Position numbers and translations under genes: made by a program. This document shows, one piece after another, positions 18,398 through 29,327 of a stretch of 64,000 bases of DNA. The stretch is taken from positions 903,001 to 967,000 of the forward strand of contig NZ_CP079203.1 of NCBI RefSeq assembly GCF_019297835.1, written 5' to 3'. Within the stretch, counting starts at the first letter, position 1; each line of letters opens with the position of its first letter. A model generated the notes under the pieces. The model was not told the DNA's origin. It saw nothing but the letters and a program-made list of their open reading frames with translations, and did no database searches. This stretch comes from Sphingomonas sanguinis (lineage in GTDB: Bacteria > Pseudomonadota > Alphaproteobacteria > Sphingomonadales > Sphingomonadaceae).

Positions 18398-19889
18398 GCG
18401 CAACGCGGCTGAGCGGCTGGCGGACGGCCAGCCGCAGCTGATCTGGCGTCGGCAGATCGCCGACACCGAAACGCCGGTCGCCGCAGCCCTCAAGCTGATC
18501 GAGCCGGGTCGCGGCGACTTCCTGCTCGAGTCGGTCGAGGGCGGCGCAACGCGCGGGCGCTACAGCCTGATCGGCCTCGCCCCCGACCTCGTCTTCCGCG
18601 CCGAGGGTCATGCCGCCGCGATCAACCGCCATTGGGCAACCGATCGCGAGGCATTCAAGCCGTGCGACGCGCCGACGCTGGCGGCTCTGCGTACGCTGGT
18701 CGCGGAATGCCGGGCCGAAGTGCCCGAGGGGCTACCCTCGGTGCTGGCCTGCCTGGTCGGCTATTTCGGTTACGAGACGGTGGGGCTGGTCGAGACTTTG
18801 CCCCAGCCCGAGGTCGATCCGCTCGGTCTGCCCGACATGATCTTCGTGCGGCCGACCGTCATTCTGGTCTTCGACCGGCTGGCCGATGCACTCTATCTCG
18901 TCGCGCCGGTGTGGCCCGATGCGTCGCGCGATGCCGCGCGGATGATCGCGGACGCGGAGGAGCGGCTTGACGCCACCGCCGCGCGGCTGGCCGCCGCGAC
19001 CCTGCCCGCGCCCGCGCGTGCGGAATTGCCCGAACCCGCCTATGAGCCTGCGCTCGCCCCCGGTCGCTATGCCGAGATGGTCGCGCGGGCGAAGGATTAT
19101 ATCGTCGCAGGCGACATTTTTCAGGTTGTGCTGGCGCAGCGTTTCTCTGCACCCTTCACCCTTCCGCCATTCGAGCTGTATCGCAGTCTGCGGCGGATCA
19201 ACCCCTCGCCCTTCCTCTATCATCTCGACCTGCCGGGCTTTTCGCTGATCGGGTCGAGCCCGGAAATCCTAGTCCGCGTCCGCAACGACGAAGTGACGAT
19301 CCGCCCGATCGCGGGCACCCGTCCGCGCGGCAAGACCCGCGCGGAAGATGCCGCCAACCGCGACAGCCTGCTCGCCGACCCCAAGGAACGCGCCGAGCAT
19401 CTGATGCTGCTGGACCTCGGCCGCAACGATGTCGGCCGCGCCTCCTCGGCGGGCAGCGTGCGCGTGACCGACAGCTATACGGTCGAGTTCTACAGCCACG
19501 TCATGCACATCGTCTCCAACGTCGTCGGACGGCTGGGCGAGGACAAGGACGCGCTCGACGCGCTGTTCGCGGGCTTCCCGGCGGGCACGGTCAGCGGCGC
19601 GCCCAAGGTTCGTGCCTGCCAGATCATTGCCGAGCTGGAGCCGGAGCGGCGCGGTCCTTACGCGGGCGGCGTCGGCTATTTCTCGCCCGACGGCTCGATG
19701 GACTCGTGCATCGTGCTGCGGACGGCGGTGGTCAAGGACGGCACCATCCATGTCCAGGCGGGCGCGGGCATCGTTGCCGACAGCGACCCGGCCTATGAAC
19801 AGCGCGAGTGCGAGGCCAAGGCAGGCGCGATGCTCGCCGCCGCGCGCGACGCGGTGGCGCGGGCTGGCGAAGGTGGTTTCGGCCAATAG
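18384..19889 (+). CDS. trpE: anthranilate synthase component I
   Basis: The 501-residue protein makes anthranilate from chorismate using ammonia supplied by TrpG. The feedback-inhibition motif LLES is at residues 47-50 and indicates sensitivity to tryptophan. The chorismate-binding core includes the GDIFQVVLAQRF segment, PIAGTRPRG, LDLGRNDVGR and the FPAGTVSGAPK motif. The ATG at 18384 lies inside the last codons of the PpiD gene, with CGGAG about 10 bases before it. I see no leader peptide or attenuator, so expression is tied to the upstream gene. Confidence 0.95.
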   Translation: MEATERNAAERLADGQPQLIWRRQIADTETPVAAALKLIEPGRGDFLLESVEGGATRGRYSLIGLAPDLVFRAEGHAAAINRHWATDREAFKPCDAPTLAALRTLVAECRAEVPEGLPSVLACLVGYFGYETVGLVETLPQPEVDPLGLPDMIFVRPTVILVFDRLADALYLVAPVWPDASRDAARMIADAEERLDATAARLAAATLPAPARAELPEPAYEPALAPGRYAEMVARAKDYIVAGDIFQVVLAQRFSAPFTLPPFELYRSLRRINPSPFLYHLDLPGFSLIGSSPEILVRVRNDEVTIRPIAGTRPRGKTRAEDAANRDSLLADPKERAEHLMLLDLGRNDVGRASSAGSVRVTDSYTVEFYSHVMHIVSNVVGRLGEDKDALDALFAGFPAGTVSGAPKVRACQIIAELEPERRGPYAGGVGYFSPDGSMDSCIVLRTAVVKDGTIHVQAGAGIVADSDPAYEQRECEAKAGAMLAAARDAVARAGEGGFGQ

Positions 19890-19932
19890 ATTGAGGCCAG
19901 CTCGCCGCTATCGACGAGCATAACCACACACC

Positions 19933-20030
19933 CGTTCAGCCTGAGCGAAGTCGAAGGCCAACGGAAAATCCGAGCAACACATCCAGCGGCTCAGCCTCGG
20001 CGTGGCCTTCGACTTCGCTCAGGCGGAACG
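19933..20030. repeat. intergenic palindromic repeat (TTCAGCCTGAGCGAAGTC type)
   Basis: GTTCAGCCTGAGCGAAGTCG at 19934 is mirrored by an inverted copy ending at 20030, with a 45-bp spacer. It lies between convergent trpE and the 151-residue gene. Confidence 0.75.
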
Positions 20031-20100
20031 AAGGTTGGAGCTAAGGACATCCTCAGCCCTAAGTTTCGCGATAAGGAACGCGGGCAGGCAGTTCGCCCCC

Positions 20101-20556
20101 TTACTCCCCGTCAGCCGCAGGCGGAGTCGCCTCCGCCTTCCGCGCACGGCGGTCGGCCTGATATTGCTGGTTCCACATGATGCTGCATCCGCTCTGGCCA
20201 CCCGTGCCGACCGGCGAGCAGGTATCCGGAATGCCGCCCGCCACGCGGCCCACCTGATCGATCGTCGCGGCGCGGTTGACCCAGCTCTGGTTCTGCGCCG
20301 GGATCGGCTTGTCGTCGCGCAGGGCCTTGGGAATGCGATAGGGTTCGTCGTCGCGGCCGCAGACCACGATCTCGTCCGCCGTGCTCTCAGGGCATTTCTG
20401 ATTGCCGGTCAGCGTGACGTTGCGCACCCGCTTGGGCGGCTGTCCGGTGCTGGCCTGCGCCTCCTGGCCCGAGGTCGCCGATTGCTGGCCCGCCTGCTGG
20501 GCGAACACCGTACCGGGGGTCAGCAACAGGGCGGCGATCAGGGCGGCTCGAACCAT
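20101..20556 (-). CDS. secreted hypothetical protein of 151 residues
   Basis: A signal peptide ([20 protein letters not shown]) precedes a Gln/Ser/Ala-rich linker (residues 21-40) and a short folded part. The folded part has Cys in [28 protein letters not shown] and QSGCSIM: four cysteines, likely two disulfides in the periplasm. [11 protein letters not shown] pattern is common in sphingomonad hypothetical exported proteins, but the function is unknown. AAGGAG lies 11 bases before the ATG. It interrupts trpE and trpG on the opposite strand. Confidence 0.75.
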   Translation of the reverse strand: MVRAALIAALLLTPGTVFAQQAGQQSATSGQEAQASTGQPPKRVRNVTLTGNQKCPESTADEIVVCGRDDEPYRIPKALRDDKPIPAQNQSWVNRAATIDQVGRVAGGIPDTCSPVGTGGQSGCSIMWNQQYQADRRARKAEATPPAADGE

Positions 20557-20766
20557 GGTGACGAAAACTCCTTATGGTCTGACAACGTCGGACGCCCCGC
20601 ATGGCTCCATGCTGAACGAAGCCCGGTTGCGGCCGATTTCCGGCGGAATTGCGGCGCTATGTCGCATCCTCCCGCGATACGCCAGCGTCGCAAGCCTGTC
20701 CCCGCCCGGCGCGGTCGGCTTCAACGGGGGCGTTGCACCGCCCGCGCGATCGGCTATGGCGGTGCC

Positions 20767-21381
20767 ATGATCCTGGTCGTCGACAATTACGACAGCTTCA
20801 CCTGGAACCTCGTCCATTATCTTCAGGAATTGGGCAGCGAGGTAGAGGTGGTCCGCAACGACGCGATCTCGGCGGGCCAAGCGCTCTCGTCGGGGGCGCA
20901 AGCCTTTCTCATCTCCCCCGGCCCCTGCACGCCGACCGAAGCGGGCGTCAGCCTGGACCTGGTCGCCGCCGCCGCCGATGCGGGTCGGCCGCTGCTGGGC
21001 GTGTGCCTGGGCCATCAGGCGATCGGCCAGCATTTCGGTGGCTTGGTCGAGCGTGGCGGGCTGATGCATGGCAAAACCTCGCCGGTGCTGCATGACGGGA
21101 CCGGGCTGTTCCGGGGGCTGCCATCGCCCTTCACCGCGACGCGATATCACTCGCTGATCGTCAACGACGTGCCGGACAGCCTGGTCGTCAATGCGCGCGC
21201 CGAGGATGGCACGGTAATGGGCTTCCGCCATGCGACGCTGCCAATCCACGGCGTCCAGTTCCACCCCGAAAGCATCGCCACCGAATATGGCCATGCGATG
21301 CTCGCCAATTTCCTGCGCGAAGCGGGCGTGGCGCATGAGCTGCCCGAGCGGCTTCGTCCGCCGGTCGAGGACGCGGCGTGA
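20767..21381 (+). CDS. trpG: anthranilate synthase component II (glutamine amidotransferase)
   Basis: The 204-residue class I glutamine amidotransferase passes ammonia to TrpE, or possibly to aminodeoxychorismate synthase for folate. The triad is Cys80 in [10 protein letters not shown], His166 and Glu168 in QFHPES. The oxyanion motif SPGPCTP is at residues 50-56. The ATG at 20767 begins [11 protein letters not shown], typical for the family; the open frame continues upstream without homology. The stop overlaps the trpD GTG start. Confidence 0.95.
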   Translation: MILVVDNYDSFTWNLVHYLQELGSEVEVVRNDAISAGQALSSGAQAFLISPGPCTPTEAGVSLDLVAAAADAGRPLLGVCLGHQAIGQHFGGLVERGGLMHGKTSPVLHDGTGLFRGLPSPFTATRYHSLIVNDVPDSLVVNARAEDGTVMGFRHATLPIHGVQFHPESIATEYGHAMLANFLREAGVAHELPERLRPPVEDAA

Positions 21382-22373
21382 CGACCATCGCGCTCCTCCC
21401 CGATGCCGTAAGTCCTTTGTCGCGAGAGACGGCCGCCGCCGCCTTTGCCGACATATTGGACGGCCGGGCCGAGGATGAGGCGATCGCCGCCTTCCTGATC
21501 GGCCTGACCGAGCGCGGCGAAACCTCGATCGAAATTGCCGAAGCTGCGCGCGCCATGCGCCAGCGGCTGATCCCGATCGAAGCGCCAAAGGGCACGATCG
21601 ACGTCTGCGGTACCGGCGGCGACGGGCATCATACGCTCAACGTCTCGACCGCCGTGTCGCTGGTCGTCGCGGCGCTCGGCGTGCCGGTCGCCAAGCATGG
21701 CAATCGCGCCGCCTCGTCCAAGGCGGGCGCGGCCGACACGCTGGAAGTGCTCGGCCTCGATATGGAGCGCGCAGGCGCCGTCGCGCAGGCCAGCCTCAAT
21801 GATATCGGCATCGCCTTCCTGTTCGCCGCCAACCACCACCCGGCGATGGCGCGGATCACCCCGATCCGGCGCGCGATCGGGCGGCGGACGATCTTCAACC
21901 TGATGGGTCCGCTCGCCAATCCCGCGCATGTCGGGCGGCAGCTGATCGGCATCGCGCGTCCCGACTATGCGACCGTCTATGCCGAGGCGCTGGAGCAGCT
22001 GGGGGCCGAGGCGGCGCTGGTCGTGTCGGGCGAGGAAGGGCTGGACGAGCTGTCCGGTGCAGGCCCCAGCATCGCGGTCTCGGTCGGCGACATTACCGCC
22101 CCCGCTACCATTACCCCGGAGGATGCGGGCCTCCCCCGCCATCCCATCACCGCCATTCGTGGCGGCGACGCGCGGCACAATGCCGAGGCGCTTCGCCGTC
22201 TTCTCGCCGGGGAGCCGGGCGCGTATCGCGACGCGGTTCTCCTCAATGCCGCCGCCGCGCTGCTGGTCGCCGGGCATAGCACCGACCTGGCGCAAGGCGC
22301 GGTCGCCGCCGCCCGCGCCATCGACACCGGCGAGGCCGCGGCGCTTCTCGATCGATGGATTGCTTACCGATGA
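21378..22373 (+). CDS. trpD: anthranilate phosphoribosyltransferase
   Basis: The 331-residue protein joins anthranilate and PRPP to make phosphoribosyl-anthranilate. The PRPP-binding [15 protein letters not shown] is at about residues 76-90, the anthranilate-side [15 protein letters not shown] follows, then the second-metal region [11 protein letters not shown]. The GTG start overlaps the trpG stop (GTGA) and its own stop overlaps trpC (ATGA), so the chain is translationally coupled. Confidence 0.95.
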   Translation: MTTIALLPDAVSPLSRETAAAAFADILDGRAEDEAIAAFLIGLTERGETSIEIAEAARAMRQRLIPIEAPKGTIDVCGTGGDGHHTLNVSTAVSLVVAALGVPVAKHGNRAASSKAGAADTLEVLGLDMERAGAVAQASLNDIGIAFLFAANHHPAMARITPIRRAIGRRTIFNLMGPLANPAHVGRQLIGIARPDYATVYAEALEQLGAEAALVVSGEEGLDELSGAGPSIAVSVGDITAPATITPEDAGLPRHPITAIRGGDARHNAEALRRLLAGEPGAYRDAVLLNAAAALLVAGHSTDLAQGAVAAARAIDTGEAAALLDRWIAYR

Positions 22374-23146
22374 CGATGCTCGACCGCATCCTGGAAACCA
22401 AGCGCGCCGATGTCGCCGCGCGCAAGGCAACCATGTCGCACGCCGATCTGGACACCAAGATCGCCACCGTCTCCGCCCCGCGTGGCTTCCGCGCCGCGCT
22501 GGATGCCAAGACCGGCCATTCCCTGATCGCCGAGGTGAAGAAGGCCAGCCCGTCCAAGGGCCTGATCCGCGCCGATTTCGATCCCCCCGCCCATGCCCGC
22601 GCCTATCAGGCCGGGGGCGCCGCCTGCCTCTCGGTGCTCACCGACGAGCGCTGGTTCCAGGGGGCCGACATCTTCCTGGAACAGGCCCGCGATGCCGTAT
22701 CGATCCCGGTGCTGCGCAAGGACTTCATGGTCGATCCGTGGCAGGTACACGAGTCGCGCGCGCTGGGGGCGGATGCGATCCTCATCATCGTCGCCGCGCT
22801 CGACGACACCCAAATGCAGGAGATCGAGGCCGCCGCGATTGAATGCGGTATGGACGCGCTGGTCGAGGTCCACGATGCCGCCGAGATGGAGCGCGCCGCC
22901 CGGCTGAAGTCGCGGCTGATCGGGGTGAACAATCGCGATCTCAGGGACTTCACCGTCGATTTTCAGCGGACCTATGAGCTCGTGGCACACGCCCCCGCGG
23001 GCAGCACGTTCGTTGCCGAAAGCGGGCTGACCAGCCGCGAGGATCTGGACGCGATGGCTGCGCACGGCATCCATTGCTTCCTGGTTGGCGAAGCGCTGAT
23101 GCGCCAGCAAGACGTCGAGGCGGCGACCCGCGCGCTGATCGGATGA
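22370..23146 (+). CDS. trpC: indole-3-glycerol-phosphate synthase
   Basis: The 258-residue TIM-barrel enzyme closes the indole ring from CdRP. Motifs in order are the [10 protein letters not shown] loop (catalytic Lys), [25 protein letters not shown] (second catalytic Lys), [14 protein letters not shown] and the AESGL phosphate site. It is not fused to TrpF. The ATG at 22370 overlaps the trpD stop; an ATG two codons later is also possible. Confidence 0.95.
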   Translation: MTMLDRILETKRADVAARKATMSHADLDTKIATVSAPRGFRAALDAKTGHSLIAEVKKASPSKGLIRADFDPPAHARAYQAGGAACLSVLTDERWFQGADIFLEQARDAVSIPVLRKDFMVDPWQVHESRALGADAILIIVAALDDTQMQEIEAAAIECGMDALVEVHDAAEMERAARLKSRLIGVNNRDLRDFTVDFQRTYELVAHAPAGSTFVAESGLTSREDLDAMAAHGIHCFLVGEALMRQQDVEAATRALIG

Positions 23147-23610
23147 CTGGCCTCACCCATCTCGACGAAGAAGGCTCGGCGCGCATGGTCGATGTCGGGG
23201 CCAAGGCGGTCACGGCGCGACAGGCGGTAGCACAGGGCCGCATTACCATGACGCGAGACGCCGCCGCCGCAATCCGCGCGGGCAGCGTCCAGAAGGGCGA
23301 TGTACTGGCGGTCGCGCGGGTGGCGGGCATCATGGCCGCCAAGAAGACCAGCGACCTCATTCCGCTCTGCCATCCCCTGCCGCTCAGCAAGGTCGAGATC
23401 GACCTGGCGCTGGACGAGGAAGGCGTGACCGCCACCGCCACCGCCGCCATGGCGGGTCAGACCGGTGTCGAGATGGAGGCGCTGACCGCCGTGTCGGTGA
23501 CGCTGTTGACCGTGTACGACATGGCAAAGGCCCTCGATAAGCGCATGACGATCGGCGATATTCGCCTGATCGCCAAGACCGGCGGCAAGTCGGGCGACTG
23601 GCACGCCTGA
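23143..23610 (+). CDS. moaC: cyclic pyranopterin monophosphate synthase
   Basis: The 155-residue protein converts the MoaA product to cPMP in molybdenum cofactor synthesis. The family motifs [10 protein letters not shown] (about residues 69-78) and [20 protein letters not shown] (about 107-126) with KTGGKSG at the end are all present, and the length is normal. The ATG overlaps the trpC stop as ATGA, so a cofactor gene is coupled to the trp genes. moeA follows 65-98 bp on. Confidence 0.95.
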   Translation: MTGLTHLDEEGSARMVDVGAKAVTARQAVAQGRITMTRDAAAAIRAGSVQKGDVLAVARVAGIMAAKKTSDLIPLCHPLPLSKVEIDLALDEEGVTATATAAMAGQTGVEMEALTAVSVTLLTVYDMAKALDKRMTIGDIRLIAKTGGKSGDWHA

Positions 23611-23708
23611 CGCCTCCGATCGCGGGGGAACGGACGCTGCGGAAAAGCGTCCTTGGGCCAAAAGGAGCGACCGTCATTCTTCTCCCCGTCCCCGAAGCCC
23701 AGGCCCGA

Positions 23709-24851
23709 TTGCTCGCTTTGGCTAGCGAACGTCCCGTCGTCGAACTGCCCTTGCGCGAAGCCGCCGGACGCTGGGTCGCGCGTGACGTGACCGCCCGGCG
23801 AACCCAGCCCGCGCAGGACCTGTCGGCGATGGATGGCTATGCGATCCGCTTTCAGGATATGCCGGGGCCGTGGACCGTCATTGGCGAAAGCGCGGCGGGG
23901 CGGCCCTTTCCCGGTTCGGTCGAGCCCGGACAGGCCACGCGCATCTTTACCGGTGCGGCGCTTCCGGAAGGGACCGACACCGTCCTAATCCAGGAGGAAG
24001 CGGCGCGCGATGGCGCGGTTCTGACGCTGGCAGGCGAAGGCCCCCCCCATCAGGGCCGCAATGTCCGGCGGCGCGGGCTGGACTTTTCCGAAGGTGCGAC
24101 ACTGATCGCTGCTGGGCAGCGACTGACCCCGGCGCGCATCGCGGTGGCCGCGACTGGCGGTCACGCCGTCCTGCCCGTCCGACCGGCCGTTCGCGTCGCG
24201 ATCGCCGCAACTGGCGACGAACTGGTCCCGCCCGGTAGCACCGATCCTGCTGCCCTACCCGAATCGAACGGCGTCATGCTGGCGGCGATGCTGGCCGATC
24301 TGCCGGTCGAGATCATCGATCTGGGCATCCTGCCCGATGATCTGGGCAAGCTCCGCGACGCCTTTGCCTCGGTCGAGGCCGACCTGCTCGTCACTACCGG
24401 CGGCGCCTCGGTCGGGGATCATGATCTCGTCCAGCCCGCGCTCAAGGCGGCCGGGGGCAGCGTCGATTTCTGGCGCATCGCGCTTCGCCCCGGCAAGCCG
24501 ATGATGGCGGGACGGCTCGGCGAGACGGTGGTGCTCAGCCTGCCGGGCAATCCCGTCTCGGCCTTCGTCACCGCAACGCTGTTCGTGCGCCCCCTGATCG
24601 CGCATCTGGCAGGTGCGGCCGAGCCACTGCCCAGGCCCATCCCCGCCATACTGGGCGAGGATTTGCCCGCCAATGGCCCGCGCATCGACTATCTGCGCGC
24701 GGCGATGATCGACGGGCGGGTTCATGCGGCGGCCATCCAGGACAGCTCGATGCTGCTGACTTTGGCGCGTTCGACCTGCCTTATCATCCGCCCGCCACAC
24801 GCTCCCCCCGCCGCGACAGGCGACTCGGCGGAAATCCTGATGCTCGCTTGA
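23709..24851 (+). CDS. moeA: molybdopterin molybdenumtransferase
   Basis: MoeA inserts molybdate into adenylylated molybdopterin. Motifs include [10 protein letters not shown] (about residue 42), the [11 protein letters not shown] loop of the MoCF-binding domain, GKPMMAG and LPGNPVSAF, and a C-terminal beta-barrel. The first standard start is TTG at 23709, giving 380 residues. However, homologous-looking sequence (ILLPVPEAQAR) continues 11 codons upstream to an AAAGGAG site at 23661-23667 without any ATG, GTG or TTG; the true start may be the ATT at 23676. Confidence 0.92.
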   Translation: MLALASERPVVELPLREAAGRWVARDVTARRTQPAQDLSAMDGYAIRFQDMPGPWTVIGESAAGRPFPGSVEPGQATRIFTGAALPEGTDTVLIQEEAARDGAVLTLAGEGPPHQGRNVRRRGLDFSEGATLIAAGQRLTPARIAVAATGGHAVLPVRPAVRVAIAATGDELVPPGSTDPAALPESNGVMLAAMLADLPVEIIDLGILPDDLGKLRDAFASVEADLLVTTGGASVGDHDLVQPALKAAGGSVDFWRIALRPGKPMMAGRLGETVVLSLPGNPVSAFVTATLFVRPLIAHLAGAAEPLPRPIPAILGEDLPANGPRIDYLRAAMIDGRVHAAAIQDSSMLLTLARSTCLIIRPPHAPPAATGDSAEILMLA

Positions 24852-24864
24852 CGCAAGCCAAAAC

Positions 24865-24890
24865 GTTCCATATAAGTTCCACGTCTGTTC
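24865..24890 (+). promoter_or_regulatory. triple LexA half-site array (SOS box)
   Basis: GTTC occurs at 24865-24868, 24876-24879 and 24887-24890, with exactly 7 bases in each gap. The alphaproteobacterial SOS box is GTTC-N7-GTTC, so two boxes share the middle half-site. It ends 16 bp before the lexA ATG, as expected for autoregulation. Confidence 0.85.
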
Positions 24891-24906
24891 TGGACGGAGG
24901 ATCGCG

Positions 24907-25587
24907 ATGCTCACCGCAAAGCAGCATGAGCTTGTCTGCTTCATCAACGACCGTTTGAAGGAAACCGGCGTCTCGCCCTCCTTCGAAGAGATGAAGGAGG
25001 CGCTGGACCTCAAGTCCAAGTCGGGCGTCCACCGCCTGATCTCCGCGCTGGAGGAACGCCACTTCATCCGCCGCCTGCCCAACCGCGCCCGCGCGCTGGA
25101 GGTGTTGCGGATGCCCGACCGGCCCGAGAAGCCTGCTGTGGCAGAACCCGCATCAGGCAATGTCCACACGCCCTCCGCACGTCCGGCGATTGAACCGGCC
25201 AATGACGTGGTCGAAATCCCGCTCCACGGCCGGATTGCCGCCGGTGTGCCGATCGAGGCGTTCGAAGGCAGCTCGATGCTTGCCGTCCCCGCCGCTCTGC
25301 TGGGTTCGGGCGAACATTATGCGCTCGAGGTGTCGGGCGATTCGATGGTCGAGGCAGGTATTCTTGACGGCGATTATGCGCTGATCCGCCGGACCGATGT
25401 GGCGCGCGACGGGCAGATCGTCGTCGCGCTGATCGACGATAGCGAGGCCACGCTAAAATATTTCCGGCGCGAAGGTTCGATGGTCCGCCTCGACCCCGCC
25501 AACCGGGCCTATGATCCGCAGCGTTACGCGCCCGCGCAGGTACGGGTGCAGGGCAAGCTCTCAGGCATTTTGCGCCGTTACGAGTGA
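24907..25587 (+). CDS. lexA: LexA SOS repressor
   Basis: The 226-residue protein has an N-terminal winged helix-turn-helix (residues 1-65) that binds SOS boxes and a C-terminal S24 self-cleaving domain. The cleavage bond is Ala112-Gly113 in RIAAGVP; the catalytic dyad is Ser146 in SGDSM and Lys184 in ATLKYF. The hinge (residues 70-100) is longer and more Pro/Ala-rich than in E. coli, as is usual in alphaproteobacteria. RecA filaments on damaged DNA trigger cleavage. A GGAGG precedes the ATG, and the operator lies directly upstream. It converges on comEC. Confidence 0.96.
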   Translation: MLTAKQHELVCFINDRLKETGVSPSFEEMKEALDLKSKSGVHRLISALEERHFIRRLPNRARALEVLRMPDRPEKPAVAEPASGNVHTPSARPAIEPANDVVEIPLHGRIAAGVPIEAFEGSSMLAVPAALLGSGEHYALEVSGDSMVEAGILDGDYALIRRTDVARDGQIVVALIDDSEATLKYFRREGSMVRLDPANRAYDPQRYAPAQVRVQGKLSGILRRYE

Positions 25588-25621
25588 GGGCAACCCGGCA
25601 TCGATCCGCCATGGTGAGCCG

Positions 25622-25668
25622 AGCGAAGCAATCCCGGACGTTCTGATCCGCTTCTTAATTGCTTCGCT
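25622..25668. terminator. inverted repeat between convergent lexA and comEC
   Basis: AGCGAAGCAAT (25622-25632) is perfectly mirrored at 25658-25668 across a 25-nt spacer that contains TTCTTAA. It lies between two convergent stops. It could act as a two-way terminator or be another dispersed repeat. Confidence 0.45.
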
Positions 25669-25725
25669 TCGTTCGCGATGACGTTTTGGATGCCGCCAGA
25701 TGCATCCGCTTGTGAATGGCGAGGC

Positions 25726-27861
25726 TCATAGGCCTTTTGCGGGTTCCATGATCGACCATGGATGACGATCACCCGGCTGGCGCACCGTCCGCACCTCGGG
25801 CGGGTCGAGCCGGATCGAGACGCCACCCGTTCGCTTCAGAACGATAGTGTCCAGCTTCAACCAGCGCGGTCGACATGCACCCGGCAGACGACGATCGGCG
25901 ATCATGATGTCCACCCGCCCGCAAAGCGCGATCAACGCCTTCCACGGAACCGGATAGCCACTACGCGTCGCCGCGATCCGCCAGGATCGTCCACCGCGCC
26001 GCAGTTCGATCACGCACATGTCCCGCCCGCACCGCGCCGCAGGCTGATCGGCAAGCGCCAACGGCTCGGCATCGGTGCCACCAAGTTCGGACAGAGTGGT
26101 GCGCATATAGTCCCCCGCCCGGTCGCGAAGCAGCGCCATGCCCTGGCCCACCGCGATCCCGGCATGGCGACCGTCCCCGGTAACGATCAGGTCGGGCGCC
26201 CGCGCTACGATCATCATCGACACGCCCGCGACCAGCGCAGGCATTCCGAGCCATCGCCACCGGGTCCGCCAAAGCGCGATCCAAAGCCCTCCCGCAACGG
26301 CCAGCCCGAACGCCCATCCCGGCGCGACCGGCAGGGCGATCACCGATCCCGGCATGGTCGAGACGGCATGGGCGAGTTTCAGCAGCAAACCCAACGCCTG
26401 TTCCAGCAGCCACCAGAACGGGCCGCCCAGCCCCAGAGGCTCGAACAATAGCGCGATCATCTCCAGCGGCATGGCGACGAAGGTCGTCCACGGAATGGCG
26501 ACGATATTGGCCAAGGCGCCATAAAGCCCCGCCTTGTGGAAGTGATAGACCGCGATCGGCATCAGCGCCGCCTCGACCACCAGCCCGGTCAGCAACAACG
26601 CGCCCAGATGCCGCAAGGCCGCCCAGCGCCAGTCGGGATGCGGCCCCAGCCAGCGGTGGATGGCGGGGCTTTCGTGAAGCGCGACGATCGCCGTGATCGC
26701 GGCGAAGGAGAGTTGAAAGCTGGCGCCCACCAGCGCCTCAGGCCGGAAGATCAGCACGATCAGCGCCCCCGCCGCGACCAGCCGCAAGGTCATCGCCTCG
26801 CGCCCCATCGCCAGTGCCGCCAGAACGAGCATGGCCGCCACGCACGACCGTATCGTGGGGACCTCCGCCCCGGTCAGCCAGGTGTATCCGACCGCCGCGA
26901 CCGCACCCGCCGCTGCGCCCAGCAAGGGCAGTCGCACCCGCAACGCCAGCCAGGGCCAAAGCGCCAGCAGCCGGATCGTCAGCACCATTACGATCCCGAC
27001 GACGGCCGTTATGTGAAGTCCGCTGACCGACAAAAGATGCGCCAGCCCCGCGCGGCGCATCGCCTCCGCATCATCTTGCGCGATCGCGCCGACATCCCCG
27101 GTCGCCAGCGCCGCGGCGATCCCGCCTGCGCTGCCCGGAACCTGGGCGGTGATCCGCTGCGACAGGCGTTGGCGCAATCCGGGGCCTTGGTTGGCCGGGT
27201 GCAGCATCCGCACCGGCGCGGAGCCGCGTCCCGTGGCGCCGATCCCTTGAAACCAGGCCGCGCGCGCGAAATCATAGCCCCCCGGAGCGACCGGCCCGGC
27301 GGGCGGCATCAGTCTCGCCCGCAACCGGACCCGCGCGCCCGGCCCTAGCCCGACAGGCGCATCCTCCTGTGCCAGCGATACCCGGATACGCGGCGGCAGG
27401 CTCAAACGCCGCCCGCGCCCGTCCCGCGCCTCGATCGGACACAACATCGACCGGACGATTTGCCGTGCGGCAAGCGGCTCCGCCCTCTCCACCTCGGCGA
27501 CCATGTCCGCCATGACCGGCCGCGCTAGAACGGGTGCCCGCACCGACTCGGCGCGCGCCCAGGCCAGCAGCATGCCCGCCACGACGAGCATCGCCGCCAC
27601 CCCAGCGGCGCGCATCACCCGCCCGCCATCGCTCAGCGTCGCCGCCGCCAGCCCAACGCCCCCGGCCGCCAGCACCGCCGCGCCCCAGGCCCGTGGATCG
27701 GGCAACGCGAACCATGCCGCTATCCCCGCCCCCAGCATGACCGGCGTCCACAACGGAATCTGGTTCCGCTCGGCCTCCGCCCATTGCTCGGCCCGGCAAA
27801 GGCGCGGCATTTGGCGGCGCGGACGCATGGTGCTAGGGGCTGCGGCGGCTGACTGGGCCAT
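25726..27861 (-). CDS. comEC: ComEC/Rec2 family DNA-uptake channel protein
   Basis: The 711-residue inner-membrane protein has a DUF4131-like N-terminal soluble part, a competence domain with about 8-10 membrane helices, and a C-terminal remnant of the beta-lactamase-like domain. The [10 protein letters not shown] motif (about residues 275-284) and the [11 protein letters not shown] segment are hallmarks. ComEC moves single-stranded DNA into the cytoplasm in transformable bacteria; competence here is not shown. Divergent from gltX, with starts about 60 bp apart. Start choice is uncertain, as several in-frame ATGs lie in the first 20 codons. Confidence 0.88.
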   Translation of the reverse strand: MAQSAAAAPSTMRPRRQMPRLCRAEQWAEAERNQIPLWTPVMLGAGIAAWFALPDPRAWGAAVLAAGGVGLAAATLSDGGRVMRAAGVAAMLVVAGMLLAWARAESVRAPVLARPVMADMVAEVERAEPLAARQIVRSMLCPIEARDGRGRRLSLPPRIRVSLAQEDAPVGLGPGARVRLRARLMPPAGPVAPGGYDFARAAWFQGIGATGRGSAPVRMLHPANQGPGLRQRLSQRITAQVPGSAGGIAAALATGDVGAIAQDDAEAMRRAGLAHLLSVSGLHITAVVGIVMVLTIRLLALWPWLALRVRLPLLGAAAGAVAAVGYTWLTGAEVPTIRSCVAAMLVLAALAMGREAMTLRLVAAGALIVLIFRPEALVGASFQLSFAAITAIVALHESPAIHRWLGPHPDWRWAALRHLGALLLTGLVVEAALMPIAVYHFHKAGLYGALANIVAIPWTTFVAMPLEMIALLFEPLGLGGPFWWLLEQALGLLLKLAHAVSTMPGSVIALPVAPGWAFGLAVAGGLWIALWRTRWRWLGMPALVAGVSMMIVARAPDLIVTGDGRHAGIAVGQGMALLRDRAGDYMRTTLSELGGTDAEPLALADQPAARCGRDMCVIELRRGGRSWRIAATRSGYPVPWKALIALCGRVDIMIADRRLPGACRPRWLKLDTIVLKRTGGVSIRLDPPEVRTVRQPGDRHPWSIMEPAKGL

Positions 27862-27924
27862 CGGATCTTATGCTGGGAGTATGCGCGGTTGAGCGCAACA
27901 CATGATATCGCCACCGGATCGACC

Positions 27925-29325
27925 ATGAGCGGAGTCGTGACCCGTTTCGCGCCCTCGCCGACCGGATTCCTTCACATCGGCGGCGCGCGCACCGCGCTGT
28001 TCAACTGGCTGTTCGCCAAGGCGAATGGCGGCAAGTTCCTGCTGCGCATCGAGGATACCGATCGCGCCCGCTCGACCCAACCCGCGATCGACGCGATCCT
28101 GGACGGCATGCGCTGGCTGGGCCTGGACTGGGACGGCGACGCCGTGTTCCAGTTCGCCCGTGCCGACCGCCATGCCGATGTCGCCCGCGAGATGATGGAG
28201 CGGGGCCATGCCTATCGCTGCTACATGACGCAGGAAGAGATTGCTGCGCAGCGTGAAGCCGCACAGGCCGCCAAGCAGCCGCTGCGCATCCGCTCGCCCT
28301 GGCGCGAGGCCGATCCCGCCACCGCGCCGGAGGGACAGCCCTTCGTCGTCCGTCTGCGCGCGCCGCGGGAGGGGGCGGTGACGATCGAGGACCGCGTGCA
28401 GGGCAGCGTCACCGTGCAGAATGCCGAGCTGGACGATCTGGTCCTGCTCCGTTCGGACGGCACGCCGACCTATATGCTGGCGGTCGTGGTCGACGATCAC
28501 GATATGGGCGTGACCCATGTGATTCGCGGCGACGATCACCTCAACAACGCCTTCCGCCAATTGCCGATCTACAAGGCGATGGGCTGGGCCGAGCCGATCT
28601 ATGCGCATATTCCGCTGATCCACGGGTCGGACGGCGCCAAGCTGTCCAAGCGCCACGGCGCGGTCGGGATCGAGGCCTATCGCGACGAGATGGGCATCCT
28701 GCCCGAAGCGCTCGACAATTACCTCCTCCGCCTGGGCTGGGGCCACGGCGATGCCGAGATTATCGCTCGCGAGGATGCGGTGAGGTGGTTCGATCTCGCC
28801 GCGGTCGGCAAGGCACCGTCGCGTTTCGACCTGAAGAAGCTCGAAAACCTCAACGGTCATTACATCCGCGAGGCCGACGACGCGCGTCTGGCCGAACTGA
28901 CCGCCAAGCGGATGGGTGTCGAGGACGTCGCGCTGCTGACTGCCGCCATGCCCGCGCTGAAGCCGCGCGCGGCCAATTTGAACGAATTGGCCGATGGCGC
29001 GCGCTTCCTTTTCGCGACCCGTCCGTTGAGCCTGGACGACGCCGCCACCGGCCTGCTCGACGATAAGGCACGGGGCATTCTCTTTTCCGTTCACACCGCG
29101 CTTGACGCGGTGCACAACTGGGATACGGAGCTTTTGGAAGACGCGGTACGCAAGGTGGCCGAAGCCGAGAGCGTGAAGCTCGGTCAGGTCGCCCAGCCGC
29201 TCCGCGCTGCCTTGACCGGACGCAAGACGTCCCCGGGAATTTTCGACGTGCTCGTTTTGCTGGGCCGCGAGGAAAGCTTGGGGCGGATCGCGGACCAGAT
29301 GACCGCAGATAGGAAGGATCACTGA
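27925..29325 (+). CDS. gltX: glutamyl-tRNA synthetase
   Basis: A class I synthetase charging tRNA-Glu. The HIGH-type motif is in [17 protein letters not shown] (residues 7-23) and the KMSKS-type motif is KLSKRHG (about residue 238). The ATG at 27925 gives 466 residues and begins [12 protein letters not shown], normal for the family; a TTG at 27889 in the same frame would add 12 residues. gltA starts 2 bp after the stop, so the two genes form an operon. Confidence 0.95.
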   Translation: MSGVVTRFAPSPTGFLHIGGARTALFNWLFAKANGGKFLLRIEDTDRARSTQPAIDAILDGMRWLGLDWDGDAVFQFARADRHADVAREMMERGHAYRCYMTQEEIAAQREAAQAAKQPLRIRSPWREADPATAPEGQPFVVRLRAPREGAVTIEDRVQGSVTVQNAELDDLVLLRSDGTPTYMLAVVVDDHDMGVTHVIRGDDHLNNAFRQLPIYKAMGWAEPIYAHIPLIHGSDGAKLSKRHGAVGIEAYRDEMGILPEALDNYLLRLGWGHGDAEIIAREDAVRWFDLAAVGKAPSRFDLKKLENLNGHYIREADDARLAELTAKRMGVEDVALLTAAMPALKPRAANLNELADGARFLFATRPLSLDDAATGLLDDKARGILFSVHTALDAVHNWDTELLEDAVRKVAEAESVKLGQVAQPLRAALTGRKTSPGIFDVLVLLGREESLGRIADQMTADRKDH

Positions 29326-29327
29326 GT

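Noticed and set aside
18384..18420. trp leader/attenuator before trpE
   Set aside because: trpE starts inside the ppiD coding end, so no leader peptide or terminator structure fits there.
16352..18493. 713-codon minus-strand frame over the PpiD-like gene
   Set aside because: Longer than the real gene, but the sequence is Arg/Gly/Asp shadow without motifs, and it crosses both flanking gene boundaries.
27889..27924. TTG start for gltX 12 codons earlier
   Set aside because: The ATG at 27925 gives the usual family N-terminus; the extra residues show no homology. Left as an alternative.
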